Origin: CAZDQL01 sp964507325
GTDB lineage: Bacteria > Planctomycetota > UBA1135 > GCA-002686595
DNA length: 48,832 bases
Assembly: GCA_964507325.1 (NCBI GenBank)
Contig: CAZDQL010000045.1
Location: 1-48,832, forward strand
Direction: 5' to 3'
Shown: piece after piece, positions 15,535 through 23,968 of the stretch
Numbering within the stretch: position 1 is the first letter of the stretch
How the letters are laid out: each line of letters begins with the position of its first letter
Notes under the pieces: generated by a model
Databases searched by the model: none
Told to the model about the DNA's origin: nothing
What the model saw: only the letters and a program-made list of their open reading frames with translations
Made by a program: the position numbers and the translations under genes

Positions 15535-16637
15535 AGCGCCGCTTCGCGTTCCCGGGGCGGCTGGACCGCTACGTCCTGGTCCACTTCGCGTCCAGCTACA
15601 TCACGGCCAGCGGCCTGCTCCTGGGGCTCTTCGTGATCCTGGACGCGGCGGGCCACATGGATCGCTGGATGGACGAGACCCGGGAGGGGCCGGCCGCCAC
15701 CCTGGGGCCGATCCTGCACTACTACGGTCTCAGCCTGCCCTTCCTGTTCCTGCAGGTGGCGCCCTTCGTGACCCTGATGGCGGCGATGTTCACCGTGAAT
15801 CGCCTCCTGAAGAAGAACGAGGTGACGCCGGCCCTCTCCGCCGGGGTGAGCACCCACCGCATCCTGCTCCCCGTCTACCTCGCCTCGGCGCTCCTCGGCG
15901 TGGCGATGCTGGGGCTCAGGGAGGTGGCCAGCGACTGGATCGCCGACCAGCGGGAACGGGTCCACCACCGCCTGGAGCACCGCACCGAGGAGGTGGTCTA
16001 CGAGCGGGTGGTCGTGCGCGACTTCGGCGGCAGCATCGCCATCCTGGACCGCTTCCTGCCGGCCCCCGCCGACGGGGGCCCGCCCACCATCGAGGGGCTG
16101 GCGGTGCGCCTGCGCCGCGACGGCCACTACCTGCGGGTCGAGGCGCCGCGGGCGCGCTGGGAGGGAGGGCGCTGGCGGCTGGAGGGGGGTGAGCGCAGCC
16201 GGCTGGCGGAGGAGACCTCGGAGAGGGAGCCGGCCGAGGTGCTCCGGGAGTTCGATCTGACCCCCGAGCTGGCGCTCACCTACCGCCGCGCCCGGGATGT
16301 GCCCCTCGAGCTCTCCTTCGGTGAGGTGCGAAGGTTGGTCGCGCGAGAACCGGATCGCCCCGACTGGTTGACCCTATGGCACTACCACCTGACCTTCGCC
16401 CTGGCGAACCTGATCCTGGTTCTGGTGGGCGTGCCCCTGATGTTCACCTACGAGCGCGGGCACGGTGCGGAACGCATGGCCTTGGGAGGGCTCTTGTGCG
16501 TCTTCTACTTCGGGGTGGACTTCGTCCTTCGCTCCCTCGGTCTTTCGGGGGGGTTGTCTCCGCTCTTCGCAGCTTGGCTTCCGGTCCTGGTCTTCGGGAG
16601 CCTCGGGATCATGTTGACGGACGGGCAGCGCACTTGA
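15531..16637 (+). CDS. lptG: LptF/LptG-family LPS export permease, second subunit
   Basis: This 368-residue partner of the preceding gene starts in an ATGA overlap with it. It has the same plan: LDRYVLVHFASSYI helix, further helices around residues 60-130, a periplasmic beta-rich domain (about 135-270) and three C-terminal helices. NRLLKKNEVTPALSAGV corresponds to the family's conserved cytoplasmic loop between helices. The pair probably forms the membrane part of the LptBFG transporter; no LptB or LptC gene is in the window. The end of the gene is followed by the promoter region of glutamate dehydrogenase. Confidence 0.85.
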   Translation: MKRRFAFPGRLDRYVLVHFASSYITASGLLLGLFVILDAAGHMDRWMDETREGPAATLGPILHYYGLSLPFLFLQVAPFVTLMAAMFTVNRLLKKNEVTPALSAGVSTHRILLPVYLASALLGVAMLGLREVASDWIADQRERVHHRLEHRTEEVVYERVVVRDFGGSIAILDRFLPAPADGGPPTIEGLAVRLRRDGHYLRVEAPRARWEGGRWRLEGGERSRLAEETSEREPAEVLREFDLTPELALTYRRARDVPLELSFGEVRRLVAREPDRPDWLTLWHYHLTFALANLILVLVGVPLMFTYERGHGAERMALGGLLCVFYFGVDFVLRSLGLSGGLSPLFAAWLPVLVFGSLGIMLTDGQRT

Positions 16638-16717
16638 GCTGATCCGGCTCCCCGGCGGGCACCATTTCGAGACCACCCGCCGGCCCGAATCTCTCTGCGA
16701 GTTGGGCCGTTCGGCTT

Positions 16718-16746
16718 GTTTACGGCTCGCGGAACGCCTGCTAGCT
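16718..16746 (+). promoter_or_regulatory. Candidate promoter of the glutamate dehydrogenase gene
   Basis: TTTACG, a 17-bp spacer and TAGCTT (16741-16746) give a housekeeping-type promoter. Transcription would start near 16753, leaving a leader of about 65 nt with a GGAGGT Shine-Dalgarno before the ATG at 16820. No known leader motif was seen. Confidence 0.45.
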
Positions 16747-16819
16747 TCCCCGGACGTTTTTCGGGGCGCGGCCCATCTTCACCGCGCAACCGTGTGCAAG
16801 TCCTTTCGGAGGTCCACCA

Positions 16820-18178
16820 ATGTCGGACGCTGTTGCTGCCTTCATGCAGGGCGTCGTCGCCAAGAACCCTGCAGAGCCCGAGTTCCACCAGGCGGTGGAC
16901 GAGGTCGCCGCTTCGTTGATGCCATTCCTTGCCAAGAACCCTCACTACACCAAGGCGAGGGTCCTGGAGCGCATCTGCGAGCCGGAGCGCGTAATCATGT
17001 TCCGTGTGCCCTGGATGGACGACAAAGGTGAGATCCAGGTCAACCGCGGATTCCGCATCGAGATGAACAGCGCCATCGGCCCCTACAAAGGTGGCCTGCG
17101 CTTCCACCCGAGCGTGAACCTCGGGATCCTGAAGTTCCTGGCCTTCGAGCAGGTCTTCAAGAACGCCCTGACGACGCTGCCGATGGGCGGCGGCAAGGGT
17201 GGGTCCGACTTCGACCCGCACGGCAAGAGCGACATGGAAGTGATGCGCTTCTGCCAGTCCTTCATGACCGAGCTGCAGCGCCACATCGGCCAGTTCACCG
17301 ACGTCCCCGCCGGTGACATCGGCGTGGGCGGCCGCGAGTTGGGCTACATGTTCGGGATCTACAAGAAGATCCGCAACGAGTTCGTCGGCGTGCTGACCGG
17401 CAAGGGTCTCAACTGGGGCGGCAGCCTGATCCGTCCCGAGGCGACCGGCTACGGCGCGGTCTACTTCGCCGCCGAGATGCTGGCCACCCGCGGCGAGACG
17501 ATGGAGGGCAAGCGCGCCATCGTCTCCGGTTCCGGCAACGTGGCCCAGTTCGCCACCGAGAAGCTGCTCGACCTGGGCGCCAGGCCGATGACCTTCTCCG
17601 ACTCGTCGGGCTACATCTACGACGAGGAGGGCGTCGACCGCGAGAAGCTGGCCTTCGTCATGGACCTCAAGAACGTGCGCCGTGGACGCATCAAGGAGTA
17701 CGCCGAGAAGTACCCCAACGCCGTCTACACGCCCGTCGACCCGTCCCTCGACTACAACCCGCTCTGGGACCACAAGGCCGAGATGGCCTACCCCAGCGCC
17801 ACCCAGAACGAAATCGACGGCAAGGACGCCCAGAACCTGGTCAACAACGGCGTCTACGTGGTCAGCGAGGGCGCCAACATGCCCAGCACCCCGGCCGCCA
17901 TCGAGACCTACCTGGAGAGCAAGCTGCTCTACGGCCCCGGCAAGGCGGCCAACGCAGGCGGCGTGGCGGTCTCGGGCCTCGAGATGAGCCAGAACTCGCT
18001 GCGTCTGTCGTGGACGCGCGAGGAGGTCGACCAGCGCCTGCAGGGCATCATGAAGGCCATCCACGAGCAGTGCCTGGCCCACGGCGGCAACGGCGACTTC
18101 GTCAACTACGTCGACGGCGCCAACGTCGCTGGCTTCGTCAAGGTGGCGGACTCGATGCTCGACCACGGCGTGGTCTGA
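16820..18178 (+). CDS. gdhA: NADP-type glutamate dehydrogenase
   Basis: This 452-residue enzyme makes glutamate from 2-oxoglutarate and ammonium with NADPH (family assignment from its close match to hexameric GDH50 enzymes). The substrate region reads GPYKGGLRFHPSVN, with PMGGGKGGSDFDP holding the catalytic Lys near residue 126. VPAGDIGVGGRE and KGLNWGGSLIRPEATGYG follow. The nucleotide-binding turn is GSGNVAQF, and SEGANMPS and KAANAGGVAVSGLEMSQN lie near the end. The length is normal. An ideal GGAGGT Shine-Dalgarno precedes the ATG. It stands alone between a promoter and a strong hairpin, so it is probably a single-gene unit that assimilates ammonium. Confidence 0.97.
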   Translation: MSDAVAAFMQGVVAKNPAEPEFHQAVDEVAASLMPFLAKNPHYTKARVLERICEPERVIMFRVPWMDDKGEIQVNRGFRIEMNSAIGPYKGGLRFHPSVNLGILKFLAFEQVFKNALTTLPMGGGKGGSDFDPHGKSDMEVMRFCQSFMTELQRHIGQFTDVPAGDIGVGGRELGYMFGIYKKIRNEFVGVLTGKGLNWGGSLIRPEATGYGAVYFAAEMLATRGETMEGKRAIVSGSGNVAQFATEKLLDLGARPMTFSDSSGYIYDEEGVDREKLAFVMDLKNVRRGRIKEYAEKYPNAVYTPVDPSLDYNPLWDHKAEMAYPSATQNEIDGKDAQNLVNNGVYVVSEGANMPSTPAAIETYLESKLLYGPGKAANAGGVAVSGLEMSQNSLRLSWTREEVDQRLQGIMKAIHEQCLAHGGNGDFVNYVDGANVAGFVKVADSMLDHGVV

Positions 18179-18212
18179 GCCACCGAGCTTCCACCGAGCT
18201 GATTCCATCCGA

Positions 18213-18246
18213 GCGGACACGGAGTGTCACGGCACTCCGTGTCCGC
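18213..18246 (+). terminator. Perfect 14-bp hairpin after gdhA
   Basis: Bases 18213-18226 and 18233-18246 are perfect inverted repeats with a 6-nt loop, 34 bp after the stop codon. Only CTT follows, so the U-run is weak. The position strongly suggests an end of transcript. Confidence 0.65.
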
Positions 18247-18272
18247 CTTGCGTCACGGGCGGGCGCGCGTGA

Positions 18273-18302
18273 TTGATGCCGCCGGGGGGCCGTTGGTACG
18301 CT
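18273..18302 (+). promoter_or_regulatory. Candidate promoter of the REC/PEP-binding protein gene
   Basis: TTGATG (18273-18278), an 18-bp spacer and TACGCT (18297-18302) match a housekeeping promoter. Transcription would start near 18309, giving a leader of about 53 nt with a GGGGAGGT Shine-Dalgarno before the ATG at 18362. Confidence 0.5.
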
Positions 18303-18361
18303 GCCACCTCCCCCCCCCGCTCCTCGCCGACGGGGCGCGGCGGGCCGCAGGGGAGGTCACC

Positions 18362-21331
18362 ATGGACACCAGTGCCATTCCGAGCGCGAGCCGTCTGGAT
18401 CCGGTCTCCGGGTTCCAGGAGCTGATCCAACACCGGGTCAACGACATCCTCTTGGTCGCCAGCCTGTACGACGCCTTCATCCTGGCACAGGACGGCCACC
18501 TCGAGGATCTGATCACCAGCGAGTTCACCAGCCTCAACCTCTACCACTCCCCCGAGCTGACGCGCGTGTCCCAGGCCAGCCGGGCGCTCGAGATGCTGGC
18601 GGAGGGGCACGACTGCGACCTCATCCTGGTGACGATGAACCCGGGGGACATGCACGTGCTCGAGTTCGCGCAGTGCGTTCACGAGCTCGAGATCCGCGCG
18701 CCGGTGATCCTCCTGGCCTACGACAGTCGCGGCGTGAACGCGCTGCCGGCCGATCAGGTGGAGCTCTACCTGGACCGCGTCTTCCTCTGGCAGGGGGACT
18801 CGCGCATCTTGCTGGCGATCGTCAAGTACGTGGAGGACTACTTCAACGTCGACCACGACACCCGGGTGATGGGGGTGCAGACGGTGATCCTGATCGAGGA
18901 CAGCCTGCGCTTCTATTCCTCCTACCTGCCGATCATCTACACCGAGATCGTCGAGCAGGCCCACCGGCTGATCGACGAAGGGCTCAACCTGGCCCACAAG
19001 ATGCTGCGCATGCGGGCGCGGCCCAAGATCCTGCTCTGCACGACCTACGAGGAGGCTTGGGACTGCTTCACCCTGCACCGCGACCACCTCCTGGGGGTGA
19101 TCACCGACCTCGACTTCCGGCGCGGCGGCGTGCGGGATCCGCATGCGGGACTGGAGTTCATCCGCGCCGCGCGCGCCGAGATCTCCGACATCCCCATCAT
19201 GCTGCAGTCGAGCGATCCGGAGATCGAGCGCTACAAGGACGAGCTACGGATCGAGGTGGCCGGCAAGCGCTCGCGCAACCTCTTGGACAGGTTGCGGCGC
19301 TTCATGCGCCACCACTTCGGCTTCGGCGACTTCATCTTCCGCCTGCCCGACGGCAGCGAGCTCTGCCGGGCGCGCGACCTGTACGGCGTCGAGGACCAAT
19401 TGGCGACGGTTCCCAGCGAGAGCGTGGTATTCCACGCCAATCAGGACCACTTCTCCACCTGGCTCAAGGCCCGTACCGAGTTCGCCCTGGCGCGCTCCCT
19501 CAAGGTGCAGAAGGCGGAGGACTTCGAGAGCCCCCAGGTGCTGCGGGAGCACCTGATCCGCGTCCTGCGCGAGTACCGCCAGGAGCGCTCGCGCGGCCTG
19601 GTGGCCGTCTTCAACCGGGAGACCTTCGACCCCGAGAACAGCTTCGCGCAGATCGGTCGCGGATCGATGGGCGGCAAGGCGCGCGGCCTGAGCTTCGTCC
19701 GGCACCTGATCAGCAAGGCCGACCTGCGCGACCGCTTCCAGGGAGTGCGCATCGCCATCCCTCCGATGGTCGTCCTGCGCACCGAGGTCTTCGAGCAGTT
19801 CATGGAGTTCAACGACCTCAAGGAGTTCGCCCTGGAGTGCGACGACGACGACGAGATCCGCTCGCGCTTCCTGGAGGCCGCCTTTCCTCCGGTGGCGCTG
19901 ATCGACCTGCGACACCTGATCAAGCTGATGGACTGCCCCGTCGCGGTGCGCTCGTCGAGCCTGCTGGAAGACTCCCAGTACCAGCCCTTCGCGGGGGTCT
20001 ACGACACGCTCATGCTCCCCAACAACCACCCCGACTGGGAGGTGCGGTTGAGCGAGCTGGTGAGCGCCATCAAGCTGGTCTACGCCTCGACCTACTCGAG
20101 CTCCTCCAAGGGCTACATCCTGAACACGCCCTACCGCCTGGAGGAGGAGGCGATGGCGGTGATCGTCCAGAGGATCCAGGGCCGAGCCTTCGGGGACCTC
20201 TTCTACCCGGAGGTGGCCGGGGTGGCGCGCTCCTACAACTACTACCCCATGGAGCCGGCGCAGCCCGAGGAGGGCATCTGCACCGTCGCCCTGGGCCTGG
20301 GGCAGACGGTGGCGGCGGGCCGCGCCAGCCTGCGCTTCTGCCCCAAGCACCCCGAGCGCGTGCTGGGGCACTCCCGCCCGAAGGAGCAGTTGCAGTACTC
20401 CCAGAACGATTTCTTCGCGGTCGACCTGGCTGCGCGGGAGCCCGGCGCGGTGGCGCGCGGGGAGGCGCTGCTCAGGCTCTCGTCGGTGAGTCGAGCGGAC
20501 GAGGACGGTTCCCTGGCCTGGGTGGCGTCGGTCTACTCGCCGGAGAACGACGCCGTCTACGACGGGCTGTCGCGCCCCGGAGTGCGCTTCGTCACCTTCG
20601 CTCCGATCCTGAAGCACGGCGCCATGCCCCTGGCGGAGGTGACCGGCGCCTTGCTCGACATCGGGGCGCGCGGCATGAGTCGCCCGGTCGAGATCGAGTT
20701 CGCCGCCACGCTGCAGCAGCCCCCCGGGGAGCCGATGGAGTTCAGCATCGTGCAGATGCGCCCACTGATCCTCAGCGAGGATGATGACTCGCCGATCGAG
20801 GAGGTCGATCCCGAGCGCGTCGTCTGCAAGAGCGAGACGGTGCTCGGGGTGGGCAGCATCGACGGGATCCACGATGTGGTGATGGTGGACCCCAGGACCT
20901 TCGAGCGCGGGCGCAGCCGCGACGCCGTGCAGGAGATCCTGTCCTGCAACCAGCGCCTGCAGAAGGAGGGTCGCCCCTATCTCCTGATCGCCATCGGACG
21001 CCTGGGCTCGGCGGATCCGTGGCTCGGGATCCCGGTCAACTGGGATCACATCAACGGCGTGCGGGCGATCATCGAGACCGGCTTCAAGGACTTCGCGGTG
21101 ACCCCCTCCCAGGGCTCCCACTTCTTCCAGAACCTGATCTCCCTCGGCATCGGCTACCTGACCGTCAACCCCGAGCAGGGGGAGGGGACCTTGGATTGGG
21201 ACTGGCTCTACGGCCAGCCGGTCCTCGAGAGCTACGACCTCGTGCAGCACCTGCGCCTCGAGGACCCCCTGGTGGTCAAGACCAACGGCCGGCGCAACCT
21301 GGGAGTGGTCCTGAAGCCGGAGGGGCGGTGA
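18362..21331 (+). CDS. Large protein with response-regulator-like regions and a PEP/pyruvate-binding domain
   Basis: This is a 989-residue cytoplasmic protein. Residues ~28-160 and ~178-300 resemble two receiver-like alpha/beta folds (DILLVASLYDAF with LILVTMNPGDMHVLEF; TVILIEDSLRFYSSYLP with GVITDLDFRRGG). Residues ~435-810 form a PPDK-type PEP/pyruvate-binding (ATP-grasp) domain: IGRGSMGGKARGL, VRSSSLLEDSQYQPFAGVYDT, and later VEIEFA and QMRPL. The phosphohistidine swivel domain and PEP-utilising barrel of PPDK/PEP synthase are not seen. Instead the last ~170 residues, with SDPWLGIPVNWDHI, are unlike either. It may phosphorylate or bind a partner under regulatory control. The function is unknown. 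Confidence 0.8.
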   Translation: MDTSAIPSASRLDPVSGFQELIQHRVNDILLVASLYDAFILAQDGHLEDLITSEFTSLNLYHSPELTRVSQASRALEMLAEGHDCDLILVTMNPGDMHVLEFAQCVHELEIRAPVILLAYDSRGVNALPADQVELYLDRVFLWQGDSRILLAIVKYVEDYFNVDHDTRVMGVQTVILIEDSLRFYSSYLPIIYTEIVEQAHRLIDEGLNLAHKMLRMRARPKILLCTTYEEAWDCFTLHRDHLLGVITDLDFRRGGVRDPHAGLEFIRAARAEISDIPIMLQSSDPEIERYKDELRIEVAGKRSRNLLDRLRRFMRHHFGFGDFIFRLPDGSELCRARDLYGVEDQLATVPSESVVFHANQDHFSTWLKARTEFALARSLKVQKAEDFESPQVLREHLIRVLREYRQERSRGLVAVFNRETFDPENSFAQIGRGSMGGKARGLSFVRHLISKADLRDRFQGVRIAIPPMVVLRTEVFEQFMEFNDLKEFALECDDDDEIRSRFLEAAFPPVALIDLRHLIKLMDCPVAVRSSSLLEDSQYQPFAGVYDTLMLPNNHPDWEVRLSELVSAIKLVYASTYSSSSKGYILNTPYRLEEEAMAVIVQRIQGRAFGDLFYPEVAGVARSYNYYPMEPAQPEEGICTVALGLGQTVAAGRASLRFCPKHPERVLGHSRPKEQLQYSQNDFFAVDLAAREPGAVARGEALLRLSSVSRADEDGSLAWVASVYSPENDAVYDGLSRPGVRFVTFAPILKHGAMPLAEVTGALLDIGARGMSRPVEIEFAATLQQPPGEPMEFSIVQMRPLILSEDDDSPIEEVDPERVVCKSETVLGVGSIDGIHDVVMVDPRTFERGRSRDAVQEILSCNQRLQKEGRPYLLIAIGRLGSADPWLGIPVNWDHINGVRAIIETGFKDFAVTPSQGSHFFQNLISLGIGYLTVNPEQGEGTLDWDWLYGQPVLESYDLVQHLRLEDPLVVKTNGRRNLGVVLKPEGR

Positions 21332-21446
21332 CGCCGCCCTCGATCAGCGGGCCCTTGACGCCGCCGGCCGCCAGAGGGCCTCATGGAATGCGGGGAAGAC
21401 CCGCCCACCCCCGTCGTCCACAGGCCGTCGCAGCCCTCCACCGCCC

Positions 21447-22676
21447 ATGAGAAGCCTCATCCCGATCCTGCTCTTCGCCCTCGTCGCCTGCCAGGCCATC
21501 GAGCCGGAGGAGGAGGAGGTGATCGACATCCGCACCCTGATCATCCAGGGCGAGATCTCCGAGGGCCTACGGGCCGCCCGCGAGGCGCACCTGGCCGATC
21601 CCGACGACGCCACCGCACGTGAGATCTACCGGCAGGCGAGCATAGCCGCGCTCCTCGAGCGCGGCCGGAAGCTCTCCTTGGCCGACCGGGACGTCGAGGC
21701 CCTGGCCGATTTCGATGCCGCCCTGGAGCTCGACCCGGAGTGCGTGCAGGTGGACATGTGGCGCCGCAGGACGACCCGCAAGCTCTCCGACGGCTGGTAC
21801 AGGCAGGCGCGGGAGATGCACGCCGAGGGGCGGCTCGTGGAGGCGGGCGAGGCCTACGAGTTGGCGCTCGACTACGACCGCGAGAACATGCTCGCCCTCG
21901 AGGACCTCTACCGCGTCGGGGTCCAGCTCGGGTACCGCGAGGGGCTCTCGGACAAGTACTACAACGAGGGGATCACCGCCCTGCGCGCCGCCAAGCTGTT
22001 CGTGGCGGGCAGCCGCTTCGACTACTCGCAGAAGTACCGCGAGAACAACGTGCGCGCCGAGCGCCGGCGCGGCGAGGTGGACACCGAGCTCTCGCGCTTC
22101 TTCACCGAGCGCGGCATACAGTTGGAGGAGGACGGCTACTTCGCCGCCGCCCGGACCGAGTACCGCATGGCCGGGTATCTCGACGAGGGGAACGAGGAGG
22201 CGCGCGCCGGCTTCGATCGCACCACGGTCGAGGCGGAGGCCCACGAGCTGTACCGCTCCGGGGAGATGTGGCTCCACCGCGGCGAGTGGGACGAGGCCGA
22301 GATCGCCCTGCGCCAGGGTCTGAAGCTGACGAAGGTCCAGGTGGAGCGCTTCCACGCGCTGATCGACACGATCGACGACCGGCGCATCCAGGCCGCCTAC
22401 GAGAACGCCCTGACCTTCGAGCACGACTTCCGCTACCGGGAGGCGATCGTGGGCTACCGGCGCATCCTCGAGGAACGCCAGTACTACGAGGACACCCGCA
22501 CGCGCCTCTCCGACCTCGAGCGCACCGTGGCCCAGGTCGAGGAGCTCTACGCCAGCCTGGCGACGCTCGGGTCCCCCGAGGAGGAGCTCGAGACGCTGAG
22601 GGCGATCGACCTGCTCTGGCCGGAGTACGAGGACGTGCAGGCGCGCATCGACGCGCTCGAGGGGGACGGGGAGTAA
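21447..22676 (+). CDS. Lipoprotein with TPR-like repeats
   Basis: This is a 409-residue protein. MRSLIPILLFALVAC is a lipoprotein signal with a good lipobox (LVA-C15), so the mature protein is tethered to a membrane. The rest is helical and rich in Glu, Arg and Tyr. It shows 34-residue-like units, for example around residues 75-95 (ADFDAALELDPE), 135-150 (AGEAYELALDYDREN) and 325-345 (EAIVGYRRILEE), typical of TPR scaffolds. It starts 115 bp after the REC/PEP-binding gene with no good Shine-Dalgarno. It meets the GT9 gene head-on with an 11-bp gap. A protein-protein scaffold in the periplasm is likely; the partner is unknown. Confidence 0.8.
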   Translation: MRSLIPILLFALVACQAIEPEEEEVIDIRTLIIQGEISEGLRAAREAHLADPDDATAREIYRQASIAALLERGRKLSLADRDVEALADFDAALELDPECVQVDMWRRRTTRKLSDGWYRQAREMHAEGRLVEAGEAYELALDYDRENMLALEDLYRVGVQLGYREGLSDKYYNEGITALRAAKLFVAGSRFDYSQKYRENNVRAERRRGEVDTELSRFFTERGIQLEEDGYFAAARTEYRMAGYLDEGNEEARAGFDRTTVEAEAHELYRSGEMWLHRGEWDEAEIALRQGLKLTKVQVERFHALIDTIDDRRIQAAYENALTFEHDFRYREAIVGYRRILEERQYYEDTRTRLSDLERTVAQVEELYASLATLGSPEEELETLRAIDLLWPEYEDVQARIDALEGDGE

Positions 22677-22687
22677 CCCGCTTCTCC

Positions 22688-23716
22688 TCAATCCGCGAAC
22701 AGCACCTCGACCACCCGCTCGACCGAGAGGTCCTGCATCCCCGCCGGCGCCGACCCCGGCGCGCGCAGGATGCGGTGGGGGGAGCGCCCCTCGCCGGCGG
22801 GGGGCCAGGGACCGGTCCGTTCCGGATCCTGAGGACCCGCCAGGAGATCGACCGGCAGTCCGACCGCCGCCGCCACGTGACAGGGCCCCGAGTCGCCGGT
22901 CACCATCCGCAGGGCGTGGGCGGCGGCGGCCCCCAGGAAGGCGGCCAGGGGGCGCAGGCCGCGCTGGCCGACCCAGTGGGTCAGGTTCCGGGACGCCGCG
23001 AGGCTACGGGCGAGGTGCTCTCCCACGTCCGCCTCCCGGGGGCCGGAGAGGAGCAGCGCCGGCTCGCCGGCATCGGACAGGTGGCGCGCGAGCCCCTCCC
23101 AGCTCTCCGTCGGCCAGGAGCGGCGGTCCCCTCCCACCCCCAGGTGCAGGATCCAGCGCCGGCCGGCGCCGGGGCGCATGCGCGCCGCCAGGGTGCGCTC
23201 CCCCTCCGCCCGCTCCTCCGCGCTCAATCCCAGCTCGAAGCTGGCCGAGCCCCCGCCAGCGGCTCCCGCCACCAGTTTCCGCAGGGCCAGCATGCGCTGC
23301 ACGGCGTGGGGCCCCTCCGCCACGCGGGCCCGCTCGTGCAGGAAGCGCGCCCCCAGGGGCTCGCGCCAGTCCTCGCGCGCCATGCCCAGCCGGCGGGGAG
23401 CGCCCGAGATCCAGGCCACCGCCGCGCTCTTGGAGTTCCCCTGGGCGTCCACGCTCCAGTCCGGCCTCCAGGCGCGCAGCTCGCCCCTGAGGCGCAGCCA
23501 GGCGCGCGCTCCACCGCGCCGGTCGAAGAGAAAGCGCCGCTCCAGGCCCGGGAGGCCCTCCAGCAGCGGGGCGAACTCCGGCTGGATCGCCCAGCCGATC
23601 TCGGCCCCCGGATGGGCCCGCCGCAACCCGTGGAACACGGGCAGCGCGTGGACGACGTCACCCAGGTGGGAGAGACGCACGAGCAGGATGCGCTGAGGGG
23701 GCGGCACGGGGGACAC
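22688..23716 (-). CDS. GT9 heptosyltransferase-like glycosyltransferase
   Basis: This 342-residue protein of the glycosyltransferase 9 family (heptosyltransferases of the LPS core) uses a GTG start. RILLVRLSHLGDVVHALPV near the N-terminus is the family's first strand and loop. LGVGGDRRSWPTESWEGLARHL holds the nucleotide-sugar-binding loop. MVTGDSGPCHVAAAVGLPV and GPQDPERTGPW form the C-terminal donor pocket. It probably transfers heptose or a related sugar to an LPS core, in line with the LPS genes at 10.9-16.6 kb. It is transcribed alone, divergent from the duplicated histidine kinase start region; a CTAG-centred sequence at 23732-23741 could serve both directions. Confidence 0.88.
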   Translation of the reverse strand: MSPVPPPQRILLVRLSHLGDVVHALPVFHGLRRAHPGAEIGWAIQPEFAPLLEGLPGLERRFLFDRRGGARAWLRLRGELRAWRPDWSVDAQGNSKSAAVAWISGAPRRLGMAREDWREPLGARFLHERARVAEGPHAVQRMLALRKLVAGAAGGGSASFELGLSAEERAEGERTLAARMRPGAGRRWILHLGVGGDRRSWPTESWEGLARHLSDAGEPALLLSGPREADVGEHLARSLAASRNLTHWVGQRGLRPLAAFLGAAAAHALRMVTGDSGPCHVAAAVGLPVDLLAGPQDPERTGPWPPAGEGRSPHRILRAPGSAPAGMQDLSVERVVEVLFAD

Positions 23717-23724
23717 AAGTGTGC

Positions 23725-23798
23725 ATCCAGCAAACTAGAATGGAGCCGGATGATACGCCGCATCTCCACCAAGGGGGTCTTGGCCGTTCTGGCGGCGG
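23725..23798 (+). repeat. Direct repeat copy 1: promoter and first codons of the histidine kinase
   Basis: This 74-bp block is repeated at 23895-23968 with two mismatches (offset exactly 170 bp). It carries the TAGAAT -10 box (23736-23741), the 8-nt gap, the ATG and 16 codons of the kinase. Confidence 0.95.
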
Positions 23799-23908
23799 AG
23801 GCGTTGCGCCCTCGTCAACGTAGCTACGGCTACGCCCTCCTCGGCGCGCCTTGCCAGGAGGCACGTGGGGCCGGCAGGTGCACCCGAACCACTGATCCAG
23901 CACACTAG
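23750..23908 (+). pseudogene. Truncated duplicate of the histidine kinase start
   Basis: The frame opens with the same residues as the kinase at 23920 (MIRRISTK, then Gly for Trp, then VLAVLAA). It then runs into unrelated sequence and stops after 52 codons, at a TAG lying inside the -10 box of the intact copy. It has its own copy of the -10 box, so a short leaderless transcript and peptide could be made, but it looks like a by-product of duplication. Confidence 0.65.
23799..23894. repeat. 96-bp spacer with short palindromes between the two direct repeats
   Basis: This unit separates the two 74-bp repeats. It contains CGTAG-CTACGG-CTACG and other short inverted repeats, like dispersed REP-type elements of GC-rich genomes. 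No other copy is present in the window, so whether it is a genome-wide repeat cannot be judged here. Confidence 0.45.
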
Positions 23909-23968
23909 AATGGAGCCGGATGATACGCCGCATCTCCACCAAGTGGGTCTTGGCCGTTCTGGCGGCGG
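23895..23968 (+). repeat. Direct repeat copy 2: active promoter and start of the histidine kinase
   Basis: This is the intact copy of the 74-bp block; its TAGAAT -10 box is 23906-23911, and the ATG at 23920 follows 8 nt later. Confidence 0.95.
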
